Shown piece after piece: positions 7,568 through 15,665 of a DNA stretch of 64,000 bases. The notes below the pieces were generated by a model. The model made no database searches. It saw nothing but the letters and a program-made list of their open reading frames with translations, and had not been told where the DNA came from. Numbering within the stretch: the first letter of the stretch is position 1; each line of letters begins with the position of its first letter. The stretch is from an uncultured Planococcus sp. Lineage in GTDB: Bacteria; Bacillota; Bacilli; Bacillales_A; Planococcaceae. The translations under genes were made by a program, and so were the position numbers. The stretch is from positions 248,001-312,000 of the forward strand of contig CANNAE010000003.1 of the NCBI GenBank assembly GCA_947502505.1. The letters run 5' to 3'.

Positions 7568-8948
7568 TTTCAAGCATTTGGAGGCGTTTGGCAACCGGAC
7601 GGCAGTGCATGCGGAACGGGAATATTCGTACGCTGAAATGGTCGGCATTGCCGATTCGATTTGCCAGCAAGTCGGTGAAAGAACGCTTGTCTTTTGTCTA
7701 TGTGCAAACAATAAAGAATCTTTATTTGCTTATGTCGGCTTTTTGAGAGGCGATATTGTACCGGTCCTGTTGGATGCCTCTATCCAAGCAGACCGGCTGC
7801 ATCGGCTGATTCAGCTTTATCAGCCTGCGTATATCTGGGCGAATACTGAACGGGAAGACCTCGCAAAAACGATGGATCGGCCATTTGAGTTCGGGGATTA
7901 TGCCTTGTTTAAATGCCCGGCAGTCTATCAACACGAGATGGATGAACGTCTTGCGCTCCTTTTAACCACCTCAGGAAGTACGGGCAGCCCCAAATTTGTC
8001 CGCTTAAGTTATGAGAACATTTTCAGTAATGCCCACTCTATTAAAGAGTACTTGGATATCCAAGAAGACGACAAACCGATCACCACACTTCCGATGAGCT
8101 ATTCGTACGGCTTGTCGATCATAAATAGCCATCTCGTCTGTGGCGCAGCGATTATTTTGACGGATGCCTCGATCTTGAAAAAGGAATTTTGGGATCTGTG
8201 CAAAGAGCGGCAAGCAACGACGTTCGGGGGAGTCCCATTCGTTTATGAGATGCTCGATAAGCTGAAGTTTGAACAGTTCGACCTTCCGAGTTTAAGAACA
8301 TTGACGCAAGCAGGAGGGAAACTGAACGCAAAGCTATCCACTAAGTTCGCGGAAGTATGCCGTCAAAAAGGGATCCGGTTTTTCACGATGTACGGCCAGA
8401 CGGAAGCGACGGCACGGATGAGTTATTTGCCAGATGACAAAAGCCTGGAGAAAGCGGGAAGTATCGGCATCGCGATACCGGGCGGCGAATTGATGCTGCT
8501 AGACGGTGCAGGCGAACCCATCACGACGCCTCATGTGAATGGGGAATTGATCTACAAGGGAGCGAATGTTTCGTTGGGCTATGCGGAATCTTCAGCTGAC
8601 CTTTCGAAAGCAGATGACAACCACGGGACGCTGCATACAGGAGATCTGGCTTATGTTGACGAAGACGGATATTTCTTTATAACCGGACGCACGAAACGAA
8701 TCATTAAAATTGCCGGGAACCGCATCAGTTTGGATGAAGTCGAAGGGCTTTTGAATGAGCACGGGCACGAATGCGTCTGTGCGGGAACGGATGATAAATT
8801 ATTCATTTACACAGTAAAGGAAGACCAGGCTCAAATTAAAAAAATAATTAAGGGAACATTAAACTTAAAAGGCTTTAAAGTGGTGGCGATCGAGGAAATC
8901 CCACGAAACGATTTCGGGAAAATCCTTTATTCTGAACTGCCCAATTGA
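7560..8948 (+). CDS. Adenylating acyl/aminoacyl ligase for the carrier protein
   Basis: ANL-superfamily adenylation enzyme of 462 residues, shorter than DltA (about 500) and acyl-CoA synthetases (over 500). The phosphate-binding motif TTSGSTGSPKF is near residue 138, the adenine motif MYGQTEATAR near 278, the hinge region HTGDLAYVDEDGYFF near 360 followed by GRTKRIIKIAGNRIS, and the C-terminal catalytic lysine in NDFGKILYSE near 455. It overlaps the carrier gene by 8 bp, so it very likely charges that protein with an acyl or aminoacyl group. Because the DltA family is only one of several possibilities, the substrate is left open; fatty, hydroxy, aryl and amino acids are all possible. Confidence 0.82.
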   Translation: MNSFKHLEAFGNRTAVHAEREYSYAEMVGIADSICQQVGERTLVFCLCANNKESLFAYVGFLRGDIVPVLLDASIQADRLHRLIQLYQPAYIWANTEREDLAKTMDRPFEFGDYALFKCPAVYQHEMDERLALLLTTSGSTGSPKFVRLSYENIFSNAHSIKEYLDIQEDDKPITTLPMSYSYGLSIINSHLVCGAAIILTDASILKKEFWDLCKERQATTFGGVPFVYEMLDKLKFEQFDLPSLRTLTQAGGKLNAKLSTKFAEVCRQKGIRFFTMYGQTEATARMSYLPDDKSLEKAGSIGIAIPGGELMLLDGAGEPITTPHVNGELIYKGANVSLGYAESSADLSKADDNHGTLHTGDLAYVDEDGYFFITGRTKRIIKIAGNRISLDEVEGLLNEHGHECVCAGTDDKLFIYTVKEDQAQIKKIIKGTLNLKGFKVVAIEEIPRNDFGKILYSELPN

Positions 8949-9038
8949 CAGGCGATTGGAGGCCAGCTGCATCCATGATGAGGAGTTGTTTAGCTCAGTT
9001 CATGGATGCCTTAAGTTTATAATTTATCAGGTGATCGA

Positions 9039-10490
9039 ATGACGTTTATTTCAATTGAATTTCTTCTATTTTTCGCCGTAATCGTTTTTACGTACTACGC
9101 CATTCCCCATCGCTGGAGATGGGTTCTTTTATTGGCAGCCAGTTATAGTTTTTACGCCAGCTTAAGCGGCTATTTTGTCTTCTTGCTGTTGACTAGTACG
9201 GCGTTTTCTTATGTGACGGGAAGACTGATTGAAAAACAGGAGACGAAAAAACAGAAGAAAAAAGTCATGCTCATGGGCATTTGCGTCTTATTGTTTTTAC
9301 TCGGCTGGTTCAAGTATTTCAATTTTGTCAATGACTCCGTCCGCGCCATTTCAGCTTACTTGAATTGGAATTATGCCATTCCTTACCAGGAGATCATTCT
9401 GCCGATCGCAATTTCTTTTTATACCTTCCAGGCAGTCAGTTACCTGGTGGACATCTACCGCGGAAAGCTAAAAGCGGAGAGGCATTATGGTTATTTTTCC
9501 ATCTATTTTGCCTTTTTCCCGCAATTGGTGGCGGGGCCGATCGAACGCGCGAAAAAGCTGCTTCCGCAATTCAAAACGGAACAAACTTTAAAATACGAAA
9601 ACTTAAGTTATGGGATGAAGCGAATCGCCTGGGGGTTTTTCAAGAAGACCTTGATTGCGGACCGGCTCGCTCCCATCGTAGCGAGTGTGTACGATAACCC
9701 GGATGCGACCGGATCACAAATCGTCCTCGCGACGATTTTATTTTCGGTTCAACTCTACGCCGATTTTTCCGCACTTAGCGACATTGCGATCGGCTGCGCA
9801 AGGATGCTCGGAATCAAATTGACCGAAAACTTTAAGCAGCCGCATTTTGCCACATCGATCGGAGATTTTTGGAACCGTTGGCATATCACCTTTTCTACGT
9901 GGCTCAGAGATTATATTTTCGTTCCACTATGTAAAGGGAAAAAGAAAAGAAGTGAAATTTACGTAGCCATTATCATCACATTTTTAATCAGCGGCATTTG
10001 GCACGGAGCTGCTTGGAGTTTTGTGTTATGGGGGCTGATTCACGGGTTTTACCGCGTATTTGGCGACCATACGAAACAAGCTCGTGGGAAGATGGCATCA
10101 TTTACCTACCTGGACCGGAATCCCACATTCCATAAATGGGTGAAAATCGCAATTACCTTCCTGCTGGTTTGTTTCTCAAGAGTATTCTTCCGATCGGATT
10201 CGGTCACTGCCGCATTTACCAATGCTAAGCTTTTCTTAACGCCTAGCTCATGGAGTCCGTCCGGGATCATTGAAGCTTTCGAGATATTTTCACTGCTCGA
10301 TCTAGCTATCTTTGCGTTTTTCTTTATTGTGATGCAGCTGTTTCACCATGTTGAAAGAAAAAATGCCTCGACGTGGAACTGGCTATCGCAACGGCCTGTA
10401 TTCGCCCGTTACGCCGTCTACGTGCTAATCGTCGTATCAGTCCTAGTATTCGGTGCGACGGGGCAAGGATTTGTATACGGCGGATTTTAA
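9039..10490 (+). CDS. MBOAT-family membrane O-acyltransferase (AlgI/DltB-like)
   Basis: A 483-residue polytopic membrane protein of the MBOAT family. Diagnostic segments are FFPQLVAGPIERAKKLLPQF near residue 160, FWNRWHITFSTWLRDYIFVPL near 277 and GIWHGAAWSFVLWGLIHG near 320, which holds the invariant catalytic histidine. Length and these signatures place it closer to AlgI than to DltB (about 400 residues). It should move an acyl group from the intracellular carrier protein across the membrane to an extracytoplasmic acceptor. It follows the ligase by 90 bp containing a short imperfect hairpin but no clear terminator, and precedes the SGNH gene by 80 bp. The acceptor (teichoic acid, polysaccharide or lipid) is unknown. 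Confidence 0.88.
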   Translation: MTFISIEFLLFFAVIVFTYYAIPHRWRWVLLLAASYSFYASLSGYFVFLLLTSTAFSYVTGRLIEKQETKKQKKKVMLMGICVLLFLLGWFKYFNFVNDSVRAISAYLNWNYAIPYQEIILPIAISFYTFQAVSYLVDIYRGKLKAERHYGYFSIYFAFFPQLVAGPIERAKKLLPQFKTEQTLKYENLSYGMKRIAWGFFKKTLIADRLAPIVASVYDNPDATGSQIVLATILFSVQLYADFSALSDIAIGCARMLGIKLTENFKQPHFATSIGDFWNRWHITFSTWLRDYIFVPLCKGKKKRSEIYVAIIITFLISGIWHGAAWSFVLWGLIHGFYRVFGDHTKQARGKMASFTYLDRNPTFHKWVKIAITFLLVCFSRVFFRSDSVTAAFTNAKLFLTPSSWSPSGIIEAFEIFSLLDLAIFAFFFIVMQLFHHVERKNASTWNWLSQRPVFARYAVYVLIVVSVLVFGATGQGFVYGGF

Positions 10491-10570
10491 CCGTGAAGGT
10501 GCTCGCGTAATCTAAGCGCGGGCCATCCAGTCAATTGAGGAAAAGAACTACAGCAACGAAAGGATTTGCC

Positions 10571-11479
10571 ATGGGCCGTTTATTCATAAAATTAACCATT
10601 ATCATCACTGTGGCTTTGCTATTGTTTATACCGATCAATAACTTTGTCAAGCAGTCACGGAGTTACAATATAAATGACGACATCTTGACATTTAAGAACG
10701 ATCCGCATCCCGTCGACATCATCAACTTGGGGGCCTCCCATTCGATGTATGGCTATTATTTCAAACCGACTGGCCTGTCTCACTTGGATCTAGCGCTGCC
10801 TGCCCAGACGCTTCAATACGATTTTAAATTGCTGAAAGAGTACGGCAAGCATTTAAAGCCGAATGGGGTGGTCATCGTTTCAATCTCCCAACTGACTTTC
10901 GTCAATAGTAAGGACATGGACGTCGGGCGCTATTATGAAATTTTAGACCACAGCGAAATTGAACCATTCAGTTTGGTGGATTATTACCGGTATTTATACT
11001 TCCCGGGCACCAATAGCGAAATCTTCACTTCCGCCCTTTCAAGCAAATGGAAAGGCTTTACATGGACTTCCCATCAATCCTGGGCAAACGATGGCAAAAA
11101 CTACGCGGAAAGAAAGACGGAGTTCATAGAAGAGCAGTATAGGGAAGCACGCGCAAACGATGAAATCGAGCAAAATGTAAAGCAATTTCAGGAGCTCTTG
11201 GAGTATTGCAAAGACCAAGGGTACCAAGTCGTACTGACCATGGAGCCCGTCCATCAGACGTATCTAGACCATTTTGATGAACAAGCGATGGAGCGGTTGG
11301 TGTTCCAGTACTTAGACCCTCTGGACTTGGACGTGCCTTTCTTAAACTACATGGACGATTCCCGATTCTCAGACAACCAAGACTATTTTATCGACTCCGA
11401 CCACTTAAACAGTGAAGGCAGAAAAAAATATTCATGGATCGTCTACGAAGAGCTCAAAAGTATGGGTTATTTTGAGTAA
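10571..11479 (+). CDS. Membrane-anchored SGNH/DltD-like protein
   Basis: A 302-residue protein with one N-terminal membrane anchor (residues 5-22) and an extracytoplasmic SGNH-hydrolase-like domain. The nucleophile motif is NLGASHSMYG (Ser near residue 56) and the distal Asp-His pair is in DSDHLNSEG near residue 275, as in DltD and AlgJ/PatB-type proteins that work with MBOAT enzymes. The ATG at 10571 is preferred, with GAAAGGA 7 bases upstream; a TTG 12 codons earlier lacks a good site. It is last in the operon and is followed by a strong terminator. It may complete acyl transfer to, or edit, an envelope polymer. Confidence 0.8.
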   Translation: MGRLFIKLTIIITVALLLFIPINNFVKQSRSYNINDDILTFKNDPHPVDIINLGASHSMYGYYFKPTGLSHLDLALPAQTLQYDFKLLKEYGKHLKPNGVVIVSISQLTFVNSKDMDVGRYYEILDHSEIEPFSLVDYYRYLYFPGTNSEIFTSALSSKWKGFTWTSHQSWANDGKNYAERKTEFIEEQYREARANDEIEQNVKQFQELLEYCKDQGYQVVLTMEPVHQTYLDHFDEQAMERLVFQYLDPLDLDVPFLNYMDDSRFSDNQDYFIDSDHLNSEGRKKYSWIVYEELKSMGYFE

Positions 11480-11482
11480 GCT

Positions 11483-11523
11483 AAAACTCCTGACCACCAG
11501 AATTGGTGGTCAGGAGTTTTTTT
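11483..11523 (+). terminator. Intrinsic terminator of the acylation operon
   Basis: Perfect 17-bp stem AAAACTCCTGACCACCA/TGGTGGTCAGGAGTTTT around GAAT, followed by TTT. Confidence 0.92.
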
Positions 11524-12168
11524 ATAGCCATCGGAAGCGGAAACGGGAATGGCTATCTCGTGTATGGTAATTTGAAAAAGCGTTCGCAAAGCTAGTGGTA
11601 AGTAAGCGAACGTTCGCAAAGTGATTTGATATGTTTACGGACGCTCTTTTCAGCACTTTTCATTACCTTTTAGACCGTTCGTGAATGTGTACTTTTACGA
11701 ACGGTTCCAGAATATATTTAAAATTACATGAAGGTATTTTCAAAATTCGTAATCATTGATAAGATAACTGGAAGAGATTGTATATTTTATGTATGCTGAG
11801 CGTCAATTTTTTCTAACATAAGATAAGGAGTGTCTAATCGTAAAACCGAGTAGAAGGTTCATTGCATATAAAAGAGGAATTTTTAATCTTGTAGACGTTA
11901 TCGTGAAGAACAACCAGGGGAGTGGATATGCAAATATATCAGTTGGTGAATGAAGACGAGTAATTGCTATGATGGCATGTTTGCTAGAAGTAGGATCTAT
12001 AGCTGCACATTCAATTTCCCAGACAAACTAGGTAGTTAAGGTAGCATCGTATTTTCCAAGAAGTTTTAAAGTGAAAAAACTTATCTCTCTTTTGTTAAAG
12101 GTGGGAATGAACACCTTTAAAATAGTATTTACAGAAATAGAATGATGTTTTGAAGGGAGCGAATAAAA
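11524..12168. other. Gene-free AT-rich stretch with hairpins
   Basis: No convincing gene on either strand. It holds a GCGTTCGCAAAG/GAACGTTCGCAAAG direct repeat with internal dyads (11571-11627) and a 9-bp inverted repeat ACCGTTCGT/ACGAACGGT (11674-11705). Part of the latter recurs at 12584-12604. It marks the left edge of the small-gene accessory region. Confidence 0.5.
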
Positions 12169-12516
12169 TTGGGCAAAGGTCTTGAGTCTCTCATTTATTT
12201 AATGCTATTTTGGGGAATGCCGGCATTTATGGGGGTTAGAGCATATTTGAAAATGAATCCGGAGGATAAAAAATCAGCCATGAGCGATTTTAAATCTCAT
12301 CGCTTTATTTTTACCTTAGGTTTTATCACAATAGGTGGATTCGTCAGCCATGTAGGTTTTTTATTCAGTATACGAGCAATCGAAGTTTTGGGAATTATTC
12401 TATTTATTAGTGGAGGAATAATTACAGTTATAAGTATGTGGAAAGACAGTAAAGTGAGAAGTTTTTCTATTCTTGTTGTAATATCTTTTCCCATTTTCCT
12501 CTACTATTATTGGTAG
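12169..12516 (+). CDS. Hypothetical four-helix membrane protein
   Basis: A 115-residue protein that I do not recognise. It has about four hydrophobic segments (residues 7-22, 44-62, 68-88 and 98-114) joined by short charged loops (NPEDKKSAMSDFKSH; WKDSKVRS). It starts at TTG 12169 after GAAGGGAGCG, a good ribosome binding site 7 bases upstream. Base composition is AT-rich compared with the acylation operon to its left, like all genes from here to 14.5 kb. No neighbour suggests a role. Confidence 0.6.
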   Translation: MGKGLESLIYLMLFWGMPAFMGVRAYLKMNPEDKKSAMSDFKSHRFIFTLGFITIGGFVSHVGFLFSIRAIEVLGIILFISGGIITVISMWKDSKVRSFSILVVISFPIFLYYYW

Positions 12517-12738
12517 TTGAATTAGAAAGGGAGAGAAGAGGCTGAATCAAGCATATTTACCCTCCCTTTTTGTCTGAGAAAGTGTACTTTTACGAACGGT
12601 TTGACGGAGTGAAATATAAGTATAAATAACTGAAAGTTTTGATTTTGACATAGTTTAAAATGGATGAAATTGGTATAGTTAAGCTAACTAATAGTTTTGG
12701 ATTAAATTTTCTGATAATAATATGAGGGAGGGATATAT

Positions 12739-13188
12739 GTGAGTAAAACAGTAAAATTAATTATTAGCTTGGTAATTGTAGGACTTATATTTTTGGGAGG
12801 TTTTTTCGTAGGAAATATTAGTAAGGCAGAAATTATGAAAGAAATAAAAATTGGTTATGAGGACGTTGAGAATTCAAGCAAAGTAATTTACGAAAAAGTT
12901 TTTACTGATGTAGAAAATTCAACTACTATCGATAATTTCATCATGATTTACTTGAACGCCAAGGAGATTGAGAATCCAAACATAGACTTGGAAAATCCAG
13001 ATATGTATATTGAGTTAAATAATCCAAATGCTTCTGTCGGTTTAATTGATTCAAAAGTATGGTTTGTCGATGATGGTGCGATTATTGGGAAACGAGCAGG
13101 TGAGAGCTGGGATCAGATTGATTTTTATAAAACTGATGAAAGTGATGTTAAGTATATAAAAGAAACCGTTGAATACGAAGGAAAATAA
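12739..13188 (+). CDS. Hypothetical single-pass membrane-anchored protein
   Basis: A 149-residue protein with an N-terminal hydrophobic anchor (residues 7-26, LIISLVIVGLIFLGGFFVG) and no lipobox cysteine, so the acidic remainder is probably extracytoplasmic. It starts at GTG 12739 behind GAGGGAGGG. The central part is rich in Asn, Glu and Asp with a repetitive ENPN/ENPD/NNPN pattern around residues 77-97. The family is not recognised. It stands alone: the next gene is more than 200 bp away. Confidence 0.6.
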   Translation: MSKTVKLIISLVIVGLIFLGGFFVGNISKAEIMKEIKIGYEDVENSSKVIYEKVFTDVENSTTIDNFIMIYLNAKEIENPNIDLENPDMYIELNNPNASVGLIDSKVWFVDDGAIIGKRAGESWDQIDFYKTDESDVKYIKETVEYEGK

Positions 13189-13349
13189 TAAGCCCGTACG
13201 AGCTTACTAGAGATTTAGAAATCGAGAGTGATACTATGCAAGGGTTTTGAGTTGCCTTTTTAGTATGTGCGAGTTTATATATACCTGAATTATCAGTAGT
13301 CCGCCAGAGTCAGTTTCTCGGTTAAGTGGAAGACGCTAAACTAGGAAAG

Positions 13350-13383
13350 TGAATGTAACTTAAGTGCAGAAAAGTTACATTCA
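13350..13383. repeat. Palindromic repeat, copy 1
   Basis: Inverted repeat TGAATGTAACTT/AAGTTACATTCA with a 10-nt loop. It is the leftmost of four related palindromes that punctuate the small genes to 14.5 kb. Confidence 0.8.
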
Positions 13384-13417
13384 AACCTATGAAAAAGAAT
13401 CAAGGAGCGTAGATAAA

Positions 13418-13844
13418 ATGGCGAAAAAAAAGAAGAAAATGAAAAAAGAGAAAGAGATATTTTACGATTTTGATCCATATTTTTCAAAAAAAAGCAAAAA
13501 TGGAAATCAAAATTGATGAAGTTGGCGTTTCATTTGTCGGAAATTCGGAAGGATACCTTTCACTGTCCAGGTTCTTTAGCTATTTAGCAGAGGTCCATAC
13601 GTCGATTCGAGAAGAATCTCCTCAACCAGAAGGAACAAATACGGTACAAGGATATGGAGCTTACCATTTCAAAGACTACGTGAGGGAAGAAAAAATTCAA
13701 CAAGGGAACTACACCTTTAATCCCGGGCCCATTAGCAACTTAAAGCCCGATAATCATGAACAGGATGTTTTGTTTTGGTTGTCGGATGTAACGGGGCCAG
13801 CTTTTTGGCAAGAAGATGGAGATGCGAAAAAGAAAGAAAAATAA
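13418..13844 (+). pseudogene. Hypothetical protein gene with a frameshift in an A8 run
   Basis: From the ATG at 13418, with CAAGGAGCG upstream, the frame reads a lysine-rich start (MAKKKKKMKKEKE) and FYDFDPYFSKK, then stops after 32 codons. The +1 frame continues without a gap from about 13494 to 13844 with well-formed protein (SLSRFFSYLAEVHTSIREE, then DVLFWLSDVTGPAFW). The switch falls in eight As at 13486-13493; a run of seven would give one protein of about 141 residues. It may be a genuine lesion, a sequencing error or a site of transcriptional slippage. The family is not recognised. It is flanked by palindrome copies 1 and 2. Confidence 0.55.
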
Positions 13845-13874
13845 TACGCTTTGAAAGCAATAGAGAACGATGCG

Positions 13875-13914
13875 ATCTGAATGTAACTTATTGTGAATTA
13901 AGTTACATTCAGAT
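13875..13914. repeat. Palindromic repeat, copy 2
   Basis: Perfect 16-bp inverted repeat ATCTGAATGTAACTTA/TAAGTTACATTCAGAT with an 8-nt loop, the longest-armed copy. No T tract follows, so it is not a classical terminator. Confidence 0.85.
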
Positions 13915-13935
13915 ACTAGAAGTTGCTTAGAAAGG

Positions 13936-14133
13936 ATGAATCAATTGAAGTACTTGATAGTAGTAATAATAATTGTTTTATTATGGGTGTTAGGACCAGT
14001 AATCGGCATTAATTCGATCGTTTTTTTCCCAAGTGCCATCGCCTGGGTTACTAAATTTATTCTGCCGTGGATTGCTTTGTACTGGCTCATTAGATTCGTT
14101 AAACTCCAAGAAAAAAATAGGGGAACTTCTTAA
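13936..14133 (+). CDS. Small hypothetical membrane protein
   Basis: Up to 65 residues with two strongly hydrophobic segments (about residues 6-27 and 31-56) and a short charged tail (KLQEKNRGTS). The start is uncertain. The ATG at 13936 directly abuts its AAAGG, while a TTG at 13945 would be better spaced from the same site and would shorten the protein by three residues. It lies 21 bp after palindrome copy 2 and ends 4 bp before copy 3. The function is unknown. Confidence 0.55.
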   Translation: MNQLKYLIVVIIIVLLWVLGPVIGINSIVFFPSAIAWVTKFILPWIALYWLIRFVKLQEKNRGTS

Positions 14134-14137
14134 GTAA

Positions 14138-14171
14138 GTGAATGTAACTTATTAGCAATTAAGTTACATTC
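14138..14171. repeat. Palindromic repeat, copy 3
   Basis: Perfect 13-bp arms TGAATGTAACTTA/TAAGTTACATTCA with an 8-nt loop, starting 4 bp after the stop of the gene at 13936. Confidence 0.85.
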
Positions 14172-14277
14172 ATTCTCTAGTGTGTTGGTTTATTGAGTGT
14201 TTAAGAGATGTGAGGTTAGGAAAAGGAATAGAAGAAGAGCCATGGAATAATATGGTTTTTCATGAAAGGAGATTTTC

Positions 14278-14460
14278 ATGAAAAAACGCTTAAAAGATGC
14301 CATTATCATCGCTATTATGACCTTTGTAGTCTCATTTGTTCTGTTCTTTATTCTCTTTGGAGAGATAAGATGGGTGTCGCTTATCGGCACAGCTTTAGGT
14401 GCTTTTATTGGCAGCTTTTTTTTACTTCCTTTACTAAATAAACGAAACGTACATAAGTAA
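14278..14460 (+). CDS. Small hypothetical membrane protein
   Basis: A 60-residue protein with two hydrophobic helices (residues 8-28 and 33-52) and positively charged ends (MKKRLKD; NKRNVHK). The ATG follows GAAAGGAG by 7 bases, a strong start signal for so short a gene. Palindrome copy 4 begins 9 bp after the stop. I see no family. Size and topology would suit a stress peptide, a small toxin-like peptide or a transporter accessory, but nothing decides between them. Confidence 0.55.
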   Translation: MKKRLKDAIIIAIMTFVVSFVLFFILFGEIRWVSLIGTALGAFIGSFFLLPLLNKRNVHK

Positions 14461-14469
14461 GTCTGAATT

Positions 14470-14503
14470 TGAATGTAACTTATTGATAATTAAGTTACAT
14501 TCA
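14470..14503. repeat. Palindromic repeat, copy 4
   Basis: Perfect 13-bp arms TGAATGTAACTTA/TAAGTTACATTCA with an 8-nt loop, 9 bp after the preceding stop. A half copy (GATACATTCAGAT) follows near 14566. Confidence 0.85.
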
Positions 14504-14624
14504 GAACCCTGATTCCATTGACTTCCCAAGAAAAACGAGCGAAACTGACATTACCAGAAAAAAAGATACATTCAGATCTTTGATTTCCCTGCGTTCGCTT
14601 TTCCTTGGCGGCGCTCTTTATTTT

Positions 14625-14662
14625 AAAAAATCCCGATGGAAATTTTCCGTCGGGATTTTTTA
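14625..14662. terminator. Bidirectional intrinsic terminator
   Basis: AAAAAATCCCGATGG pairs with CCGTCGGGATTTTTT (one G-T pair) around a short AT loop. It lies between the plus-strand small genes and the minus-strand gene at 14675. Confidence 0.85.
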
Positions 14663-14674
14663 AGACTTCTTTTA

Positions 14675-14896
14675 CTATTTTTCATTTTTCTTTGCTAATT
14701 CGCGAATGGTATTTAAATTAAGCGTCCAAATCACGCTAATGATTATGTAATAAATTGCAATAACTGATAGGTTATCTGTTAGGTTCATCCCAATCGGTTT
14801 TTCTGAAACGAAGTGTCCCCAAAGGATTCCAATTACCAGTAGCAATATAGGCGTGATAATATGTGCCATCGTATACATCAGTTTATCTAGTTTCAA
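14675..14896 (-). CDS. Small hypothetical two-helix membrane protein
   Basis: A 73-residue protein with two hydrophobic segments (about residues 9-27 and 43-62) and a charged C-terminus (RELAKKNEK). It starts at TTG 14896, with GAAGAGGTG 5 bases upstream on the minus strand. It is the only minus-strand gene in this accessory region and ends at a shared bidirectional terminator. The family is not recognised. Confidence 0.55.
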   Translation of the reverse strand: MKLDKLMYTMAHIITPILLLVIGILWGHFVSEKPIGMNLTDNLSVIAIYYIIISVIWTLNLNTIRELAKKNEK

Positions 14897-15077
14897 AATT
14901 TCACCTCTTCCTGGACGGAATTAGTATGGATCAACCGTGTCTCCATGTGCATTTACCGCCATAATGAATAAGTGTACCAGCTATTCCAACAGCATTTGTA
15001 GAGAGCGTAAAATATCTTGTGTAAATGGGGTAGAAAGAAAAGACTTTTCTAATATTTAGTTTACATATCATCATATT

Positions 15078-15118
15078 ATCGGAAGAAGGAGCTTCAACTG
15101 AAGTTCCTTCTCTTTGTA
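15078..15118. terminator. Hairpin, probable terminator
   Basis: GAAGGAGCTTCA pairs with TGAAGTTCCTTC (one mismatch) around a tiny loop and is followed by TCTTTG on the plus strand. No gene that would need it is seen upstream on that strand. Confidence 0.4.
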
Positions 15119-15251
15119 TTTTCAATAATAGTTTTTATGCACCCTCTAAAATTACAGCCTTTAATGAACACCAGCTTGATGATAGAAAAAGGATAACTTT
15201 TCTGAGATCTATTCAATGATAGTAATAGTTGTTTGAAATAAAGGTGGAGTG

Positions 15252-15446
15252 ATGAAAACTGTAGACGGGTTGCTTTGCTCTAAACCAATTAGTGAGAAAG
15301 TCAAAATCACCTTGTTGCAGGAAGCTACAGTAACAGGGATAACTAATAATACTTTGATGATGACCTCTTCGCTTGTTGTTCGAAAATGGGACACCGGTAA
15401 TCTTGAAGGTATCAGGAAAGTGATTGCTATTGTTCTTCAGATTTAA
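15252..15446 (+). CDS. Possible small hypothetical protein
   Basis: A 64-residue frame from ATG 15252 (GTG 15249 also possible), with AAGGTGGAG just upstream. The middle (VKITLLQEATVTGITNNTLMM) reads like paired beta strands. No family is recognised and the region around it is gene-poor, so it may be a remnant or chance. It is listed because the ribosome binding site is good. Confidence 0.3.
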   Translation: MKTVDGLLCSKPISEKVKITLLQEATVTGITNNTLMMTSSLVVRKWDTGNLEGIRKVIAIVLQI

Positions 15447-15665
15447 ATCAAAAACCTCGCAAAAGATAAAGCTAGAACAATATCCTGACAAAAATTACTC
15501 AACTAATATGTAATTAGCTTTATTACAAACAGCAAAGTATTTTTAGGAATATGTTATTCTGAGTAAAATCAAGCAGTTTACTCGAAACATGGGATTGATT
15601 GCGAACTGGAAGTTTTTGAGCCAGAGGCATTAAAAGGCCCGTGTCATTGGGAAAGGAGGAAGCGA

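Noticed and set aside
7319..11479. Calling the acylation operon dltABCD outright
   Set aside because: Gene order, ligase length and the AlgI-like MBOAT differ from dlt, and substrate specificity cannot be read from the sequence.
13350..14503. CRISPR array
   Set aside because: The repeats are palindromes with variable, gene-sized spacing, and no regular short spacers or cas genes are present.
14931..15125. 64-codon minus-strand frame
   Set aside because: No ribosome binding site, no protein-like pattern, and it runs through a terminator-like hairpin.
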